Shown here: one piece after another, positions 58,901 to 64,000 of the stretch
How the letters are laid out: each line of letters opens with the position of its first letter
Numbering within the stretch: position 1 is the stretch's first letter
From: Physcia stellaris
Lineage: Eukaryota; Ascomycota; Lecanoromycetes; Caliciales; Physciaceae
NCBI GenBank assembly: GCA_018902385.1
Contig: JABSSW010000032.1
Span: 420,509 to 484,508, forward strand
DNA length: 64,000 bases
Reading direction: 5' to 3'
The notes under the pieces: model-generated
The model's input: the letters and a program-made list of their open reading frames with translations, nothing else
Database searches by the model: none
What the model was told of the DNA's origin: nothing
Position numbers and translations under genes: made by a program

Positions 58901-61900
58901 GTCGACAAAAATACTGCTCGACAAGCGGAAAGCATGATGGTTTGCGTACAGTTTACCATCTGAGCCCAGGGTTTGTGTCAACATGGATGACTGCAGAGGC
59001 GTGCAGAGATACGTAGCTGGGTCTGAGTTATCGGGACTTCTAGTGGACCCATGCACGGATGACTCTCCTGCCCGAACGGTGCCCTCGTGGGTGCCATCTA
59101 TTTGCACTGGTGGTCGAGCGTTGATGTGTTGCGTAAGTGCTGCTATAGATGGGTAGCGCATAACGTCAGCAGAAGAGCATTGCATCCCTGCTTGTCTTAG
59201 CTCTCGTGCAAACCGAATGGCAATGATAGAATCTATCCCAAGACTAAAGAAGGATGCCCTCCTTGAGATGTCTGATTCCTTAATATCACAGATTATGGAT
59301 ACAGTATCTTTGACCTGCTGCTCTTCAGTACTTTCTGGTATATCGTCTAAAGGTGGCGCTCCCAACGCAGACTTGGCATTGGCAATATGTGAGTCTCTTG
59401 GTAATATCGAAGATAAGTCTTCTCGGCTTATCAACGCTGCTAGTAATTTGTCCATCTGCTTGATGAAAGCCTCCGCTCTATCGGAATTCCCAAAGGCTGA
59501 TGTGTAATTGCAATTAGCTACAAGCTCATCTTTCCTAAGGTCTGCTTGAACCTCCATAGCGAAGGGGAATTCGGCAGGCATAGAACTTTCATTTTCAGTC
59601 CAGAGATCTGATTGATCAGATGTCTCAAGCTTGCGGATATACGAGAAGAGACATTGGAACAGAGGTTTGTCAGCCCCCGCCCATCGATGGATGTCCCTTA
59701 GTGCTGTGTGCTGGAAATCTAATGATCTCGTAAATCCATGTTGGGCATTGGCAATGGCATCGATAAAGCTTGAGTGAACAGAGCGCAGTATTACCCGCTG
59801 TGGAATAGTTGTTGTGCATGGCGCTAAGATTGTATCAGGGTTCTCTATGGGTACAGTCCGTCCTGAAAGTACTGTGCCGAATACGATATCAGATATTTCT
59901 AGAGTCTGTGCTAAGCAGATGCCGAATACAGCTTGTATAACGGAGGCTGCTGTACAATTGAAAGAGGATGCGAGATCAGTCACCTCTGATAATTTGCTTG
60001 CGAGCTGAACTTCTAATGACATAGCCGCAATGGTATTTTCGTTGCCAGCTCCGCGTATACTTGCAGATGGGTTGTAACCGGCTAAATAGTCCATCCAGAA
60101 CTTTCTGGATTTATTCAAGTCCTGAGCAGATACGTGTTCCAGCAGCCTGCTGAAAGGTGTACGTAGCAATGGAGAGCTAGTAGACGTATACCGTCTGTGG
60201 ACCTCTTCAAGCAGCATTCGCAGTGATTCGCCATCGTACAAAGCATGGTGAATGGATAAAAGAAGGGTAGAGTTTTTATTACTAGTGAGAGATTTGACCA
60301 AAACCAGTCTGAGCGGCGCCTCCGTCGAGATGTTAGAGATAATGTCTTTTGAAAGCTGGCTTCTGTACGATGCCACGTCCGACGTGGAGTGTTCAACTAT
60401 TTTCCAGTAATTTGAAGAGCGAATGCCATCAAGCCTCAGAACAATTTGAACGAAGCGATTCTCGAATTCCAGGAAACACGTCCTCAGGATTTCTTGGTCG
60501 GCTATAATACTCTCCCAGGCTTTGAAGAGACGGGTAGGATCGATATCATCCGAAAGGTTGAAGCTAATGTGGTTGACATAGAGCGGATTATCACTTTCAC
60601 CGAGTGAACTTGCTACAAGACTTTCTTGTAAGGGAAGACAAGGTCGTATAGCAGATATGGAAGAATCGTCAAGGGCATGTGGACTGGCACGAAACCTGGC
60701 TTCAAGCTTTGCTATATCGTTACGAGCTTCCTCGTATTTGAATAGTGAATCATCAGTCCGAGAATTGCGTGGCATAGCTGCTAGGCTTGAAAGATTCGAG
60801 TTATTCAAGATGTCTGTTACAGAGCAAACGTAGCCTAGCTTTTGTAACCGGATCGCTAGACTGATGGCTCCAAGACTATCAAGTCCACACTGAAAGAGGT
60901 TCGAGTCATGCGACAAGCCCGATCTTGGCACACCCAATGTCTTTGAAATGACGTCTTGGACTGCCCTCTCCGCTGTGGATAGCTCATTCTTAGGGGCCTC
61001 TGTTCCATTAGACATGCCTTGTGAACTGTGCGACATGATCCTAGCCAACGGTATATCGGAGAACAGAGCTTTGAGTTTCTTAACGTCGGCTTTGCCCGAC
61101 GATGGCGCGATAGGAATGGCCGTAAGAAGAGCCACAACGTCCGGTACCATATAGGTAGGTAATTTTTCTTGGCAGTGGGCGCGAATGCTGGCTCCCAGGT
61201 GTCGCTCATCAGGAGAATCGAGAATATCGAGAGAGTCTTGAGGGTGACTGAAATATCGGTCAGGCACTACGAAAGTGACAAGCTGTGGCCTCGAAGACTC
61301 TGAATGCTGGATAACGAGAGTTGCGACATTTGGATTTGGCAGATCTAGTTCCTTCGTGGCAAAATTGTGGATCACTCCAGAGACCTCTCCAAGCTCAAGT
61401 CGCTGCCCTCTGATCTTGGTTTGATCATCCTGACGACCAATGAACTCGACAGAGTCATCTGCCATCAGTCGGACGATGTCGCCTGTGCGGTACATCCTCG
61501 AGCCATGAAAATCTTCGATAAAGCCCTTGGTGTCAGGCCGATTGTGATATCCATTCGCGACCAAATCCCCAGTCATACAAAGCTCCCCAGGAATACCTCG
61601 CATAGTAGGTGTGTTGGTTCCAGGATTAAGAATATGTGCTACACTGTTCCCAAAAGGACGACCCACGTTCCTTGCATTTGATCTTTGGGTGACCTCCACG
61701 GCGCAACATCCAATTGACAATTCAGTTGGCCCATATGGATTAACGATGCAGACATTTTTGTTTGATGCCCAGATATCGATTACCATTTGCGACATTTTCT
61801 CCCCTCCGATACCCAGGTAACGGAGTCCAGGAAGTTTGTCAGGATCCAAGCCAGCATGTTCAATTAAAGACGGCACAAAGCTGGCATGAGTGATCTTAAG

Positions 61901-64000
61901 CTTGCGTAAAGCCGTCTCAAGATCATCTAGTAAGACAGCCCTAGGGGCTGTAACTACAGCCATTCCACGGCGCCACGCAAGAAATGTTTCCGCAAGGTGG
62001 ACATCAAAAGCTCGACTGGCAAGCCCAAGATATCGTCCCTGTCCAGGAAGCCTCCCAAAGTCTGGTGTGAGGGGCCATATGTATTCTGAAAGGCCTTCAA
62101 CAAAGGAAGAAAGATTCCCACGACCCACGAGGACGCCTTTAGGAGCTCCGGTAGATCCAGAAGTGTACAGTAAATATGCATTTTCTTCACGATGCAAGGG
62201 CGGAGAAGGATTTGATGGTATATCATCGAGCGCGTCATCTAAAATATTCTCGTGGTCGATAAGTACCACACGGCTCCTAGAGGAGCTATTTGGGAACTCT
62301 GATGCTAATTGGCTTATTGTGATTAGAACCGTAGCTGCACTATCCTCTAATAAGAAGGTTTTGCGCTCCTTGGGTAAAGATTGGTCAATGGGTAGGTAAG
62401 TATTGCCTGACTTCAATATACCCAACATTACAGCGTACGCTTCAAGCCGATGATCAAGGCACATTGCGATCATGTCACCCCTACGATTATCTCGATGCAG
62501 GAAAGCTGCAACCCGGTTGGACTTTTCACACAACTGACGAAAAGTCCATGTATCGCCAGTTGACTCCGCATCTTCCAGCGAGTGTATGCTCTTCGCCGCG
62601 AGCCAATCTGGATGTTCAGTAGCGAAGTGGTCTACCCAGTGGACAGGGTCTCGATGTGGAGCTAAAGCCACTGCTTCGCTTGGAACCACGGAGCTGATAG
62701 AGAGCAAATGCTTTGGTAACTTAGATGTGATATCTTTAGCTGGTATATCTGGCCACTTGATCATAGCATCGACCACTGCCTCTACCTGTCGAGCGAGAAG
62801 CATCGCGTGACTCTGGCTCATGACCGTTTCGCTAGCAGCGATTTCCAGATGAAGGTTACCATTTGGTAGCTGCAGCACATTGAGAGCTACGGGATGTTCG
62901 ACGGTGAGCTTTGTTAGATCGTCCAATTTCCTCCATGGCTGACTTGCTTCGCCGTCGTTCTCTTGGGATATCTCAGGGAGGTAATTGAAGATCGCAGGAT
63001 AAAGCACTGCGTCTTGAGGCCGTTGTAGGATTTTTCGGATAGTTCGTGGATGAACTGACCTGTGCTCCCTGGACTGTGACTGTAACTTTGATTGAGCGAC
63101 AAGCAACTCGCGAATTGACCCGCGTGCTTTAAAAGGAACGGGCATTACGTTGATGAAAGGTCCAATGGTGTCTTGCAACGCGGGGAATTTGATGCGGTCG
63201 GAGTTGGTCTCTCCAAAGACTAATGACTCGGCTTCCAGATACTCTAGTAATACAAGGCCCCAAGCAAGTCTAAATAGGGACGCAACCGATGACGCTCCCA
63301 AGCTCATCGCGGTACTTCTGAGATCCTCATACGGTGTGCTTACTTGTTTGGTTTGCGTTGTAAACCCGGTATTCCCAACTCTTTCGATGGCCCTCTTACC
63401 TGTCAAATCAGGCCACGCATTGGTCTCTTGATCAGCATGTTCATTGATCACTGAAGACCAATATTTCTCGTCTTCATCTATTTGATGGTTTGTTGGGAGT
63501 AGTACCTCAAGGGCTTGAGTAAGTTGATGTCGTTGTATAATATTCCCATCCCCACCATGGTAGGCGTGGTAAACATCTGTCAGGATATGATCAAGAGATG
63601 GCTCATCTCGAATCGCATGGTGTATGGAAACAATCATCTCGTAATGATCCGGTTGTTCAAGGATAGTAATGGCCCACAGAGGATTGCGGAAGTGAGTATC
63701 CTGGTGCTTCTTGATTAACTCTTTGACTCGCTGGCCCGCTTGATCTTCAACACTTGTTTCTCCTGAGTGAATAGTCTCCCAATCCAGAAGTGGTTGTTTG
63801 TAAATGAGCTGCAGGAAAGCGTCTTTCGGAGAAGAAGTACTATCCACATCCTGCGCACATTCGGCAAGAGGAATGAAAGCACTCCGCAAGGCCTCCGTAT
63901 TGCTTGCAACCCGCAACCACGCAATGCGCATTCGTTGGAGGTCAATGTTAGTATCAAGGTCGAAGACGGCATTGCTCCAGTAGGCGTTGGGATCTTTCAT
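55991..64000 (-). CDS. nonribosomal peptide synthetase, ferrichrome (SidC/NPS2)-type C-terminal part; N-terminus beyond window
   Basis: One uninterrupted minus frame of 2,669 codons enters from beyond 64,000 and ends at 55,991. Residues are numbered from the window edge. C1 about 1-430 (HHAIRDE near 125); adenylation domain about 440-1000 (YTSGSTGAPKG near 611, FDVHLAE, NPYGPTELSIG, YRTGD near 835, PSSGKADVKKL); T1 (FQCGLDSLGAI near 1040); C2 (HHALYDG near 1250); T2 (FSLGIDSIIAI near 1585); C3 (HHSLYDG near 1795); T3 (FALGLDSIATI near 2137); C4 (HHSLYDV near 2347). The A-T-C-T-C-T-C tail is the hallmark of ferrichrome synthetases, where the extra T-C units repeat use of the last A domain on N5-acyl-N5-hydroxyornithine and close the ring. 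No thioesterase is present, as expected. The product, an intracellular or secreted hydroxamate siderophore, is inferred. No ornithine monooxygenase gene lies in the window. Confidence 0.88.
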   Translation of the reverse strand: MKDPNAYWSNAVFDLDTNIDLQRMRIAWLRVASNTEALRSAFIPLAECAQDVDSTSSPKDAFLQLIYKQPLLDWETIHSGETSVEDQAGQRVKELIKKHQDTHFRNPLWAITILEQPDHYEMIVSIHHAIRDEPSLDHILTDVYHAYHGGDGNIIQRHQLTQALEVLLPTNHQIDEDEKYWSSVINEHADQETNAWPDLTGKRAIERVGNTGFTTQTKQVSTPYEDLRSTAMSLGASSVASLFRLAWGLVLLEYLEAESLVFGETNSDRIKFPALQDTIGPFINVMPVPFKARGSIRELLVAQSKLQSQSREHRSVHPRTIRKILQRPQDAVLYPAIFNYLPEISQENDGEASQPWRKLDDLTKLTVEHPVALNVLQLPNGNLHLEIAASETVMSQSHAMLLARQVEAVVDAMIKWPDIPAKDITSKLPKHLLSISSVVPSEAVALAPHRDPVHWVDHFATEHPDWLAAKSIHSLEDAESTGDTWTFRQLCEKSNRVAAFLHRDNRRGDMIAMCLDHRLEAYAVMLGILKSGNTYLPIDQSLPKERKTFLLEDSAATVLITISQLASEFPNSSSRSRVVLIDHENILDDALDDIPSNPSPPLHREENAYLLYTSGSTGAPKGVLVGRGNLSSFVEGLSEYIWPLTPDFGRLPGQGRYLGLASRAFDVHLAETFLAWRRGMAVVTAPRAVLLDDLETALRKLKITHASFVPSLIEHAGLDPDKLPGLRYLGIGGEKMSQMVIDIWASNKNVCIVNPYGPTELSIGCCAVEVTQRSNARNVGRPFGNSVAHILNPGTNTPTMRGIPGELCMTGDLVANGYHNRPDTKGFIEDFHGSRMYRTGDIVRLMADDSVEFIGRQDDQTKIRGQRLELGEVSGVIHNFATKELDLPNPNVATLVIQHSESSRPQLVTFVVPDRYFSHPQDSLDILDSPDERHLGASIRAHCQEKLPTYMVPDVVALLTAIPIAPSSGKADVKKLKALFSDIPLARIMSHSSQGMSNGTEAPKNELSTAERAVQDVISKTLGVPRSGLSHDSNLFQCGLDSLGAISLAIRLQKLGYVCSVTDILNNSNLSSLAAMPRNSRTDDSLFKYEEARNDIAKLEARFRASPHALDDSSISAIRPCLPLQESLVASSLGESDNPLYVNHISFNLSDDIDPTRLFKAWESIIADQEILRTCFLEFENRFVQIVLRLDGIRSSNYWKIVEHSTSDVASYRSQLSKDIISNISTEAPLRLVLVKSLTSNKNSTLLLSIHHALYDGESLRMLLEEVHRRYTSTSSPLLRTPFSRLLEHVSAQDLNKSRKFWMDYLAGYNPSASIRGAGNENTIAAMSLEVQLASKLSEVTDLASSFNCTAASVIQAVFGICLAQTLEISDIVFGTVLSGRTVPIENPDTILAPCTTTIPQRVILRSVHSSFIDAIANAQHGFTRSLDFQHTALRDIHRWAGADKPLFQCLFSYIRKLETSDQSDLWTENESSMPAEFPFAMEVQADLRKDELVANCNYTSAFGNSDRAEAFIKQMDKLLAALISREDLSSILPRDSHIANAKSALGAPPLDDIPESTEEQQVKDTVSIICDIKESDISRRASFFSLGIDSIIAIRFARELRQAGMQCSSADVMRYPSIAALTQHINARPPVQIDGTHEGTVRAGESSVHGSTRSPDNSDPATYLCTPLQSSMLTQTLGSDGKLYANHHAFRLSSSIFVDRLKRSWATLVQQTEILRSTFHFSKNQSIWRATVHDKPLKYSDSWTTVTDNTSISNLWSEVIDRFSFREDTDFDTQPWRVTILKSPSETVFVLSIHHSLYDGESMKLLINDFARVYRNDLCIQRPPFSSAAREISSSSTEAEAFWAKQLDDFENTMVPQDSEPAGIASVEVETTIAMDSQAILRRCKELGVTLQTAALLAYGKTLAYILKTHDIVFGHLVGGRSLGVPAAEDIVGPLFNTVPFRLKFNKANITISDSLDGIQRFSGESLAYHHASLGKVQQMWRQKSGDTVGRLFDNLFVFQRTTKEGEERPIMMEHLNIDSVAAPTEYSSNFEFEQTDDRILIRMIARQSRKYVSDWLASFQDIFVDVIQNSHESLLAFPSSFKNKTHICARVGDKGETSVQEDISPGSDLDGLRSVLSEVSGMSSDSIQQSTSIFALGLDSIATIQVASLCRKKGLNTGVADVLQGQTLAGICRRLRAKSVEPTVPPTSSGTLVSEKSKLRALEIIDVPGELVEDVLPCLSGQIYHLAMWLKSSRTICEATFSYRCSQKIDVDKLRLAWTRLRDQRPILRTCLVAVSEQEVIQLVLNQSSSSDNALRTLDVPDPLEDKTLDLVKKSTREPFDLFTVPARLTLVQGSSKDHILLKIHHSLYDVSTIETLIHDLELLYQKVSPPTLPALRHFISHTTHTQTTPSRKAFWLKSLPNTKPTILRSLTTTSPAANSTPTSLLLRAAVPYLSTLEASTRVLSLRLPTIILLAYVRVLAQHKNETSPTVGLFQTGRSSGFDGVDRICAPLLNVTPLQVPDVLSMKPIDAARALQDDLAERVAFEQSSLRDVLRFIRDEEDGNGMVDEGPLFNCYANILWQDAPTPKSTGEKDLFTPCHLGSSSDFLLPKDEIAPAKTAVDALDTSFLADENLFLDISRDGSGDAIDIGVRCDAGVMDEAQVREFVSEIVEELRLVIEQMEEKERE

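Overview
The window looks like nuclear DNA of a filamentous ascomycete (Pezizomycotina). Genes are monocistronic on both strands, with short GT-AG introns of about 47-143 nt. The families are typical of these fungi: WSC, fungal rhodopsin-domain and APH proteins, MFS transporters, a ferrichrome-type NRPS, and a STAND N-terminal/ankyrin protein. The sequence gives no finer placement.

Layout. 0.4-2.7 kb: ankyrin protein. 3.3 kb: F-box relic. 5.6-7.0 kb: secreted purine nucleoside permease-family protein. 8.0-10.4 kb: WSC cell-wall protein. 11.3-13.0 kb: 14-spanner MFS transporter. 13.4-14.6 kb: metallo-beta-lactamase-fold hydrolase. 15.3-17.2 kb: small membrane protein and an EF-hand/Rtc5-like protein. 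20.7-21.9 and 32.0-33.3 kb: two rhodopsin-domain membrane proteins. 23.6-25.8 kb: APH-fold kinase-like protein and a 63-residue Cys/His-rich protein. 27.9 kb: second F-box relic. 29.6-30.8 kb: 2EXR-like protein. 34.4-38.1 kb: SnoaL-like protein and orphan frames. 38.6-43.2 kb: a decayed Tc1/mariner-type transposon. 43.3-44.0 kb: MYND protein. 45.6-47.6 kb: PHO84-like phosphate transporter. 48.6-51.7 kb: two secreted proteins with a MITE between them. 52.2-55.4 kb: a CorA-like transporter between relics of NACHT and RelA/SpoT domains. 56.0 kb to the right edge: the C-terminal 2,669 residues of an NRPS ordered C-A-T-C-T-C-T-C, the tail layout of ferrichrome (SidC/NPS2-type) synthetases.

The most unusual object is the 4,542-bp transposon at 38,636-43,177. 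Its terminal inverted repeats match over 100 of 100 bases and hold 13 CC/GG dinucleotides. The roughly 4.3 kb between them holds only two. Cytosines survive mainly before G or A, and transposase tryptophan codons have become TGA rather than TAG. This is the footprint of C-to-T change at CpC (partly CpT), not the CpA-to-TpA footprint of classical RIP, and it stops sharply at the inverted repeats.

A second pattern is technical. Three otherwise normal genes (hydrolase, MYND, Rtc5-like) each need one or two single-base additions to read through, two of them at C5 runs, which points to consensus errors in homopolymers rather than dead genes. Few neighbouring genes seem to act together. The clearest functional statements are iron (NRPS), phosphate (PHO84-like) and cell wall/membrane (WSC, CorA, MFS). 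I found no tRNA, rRNA, CRISPR array, LTR element or other virus-like element.
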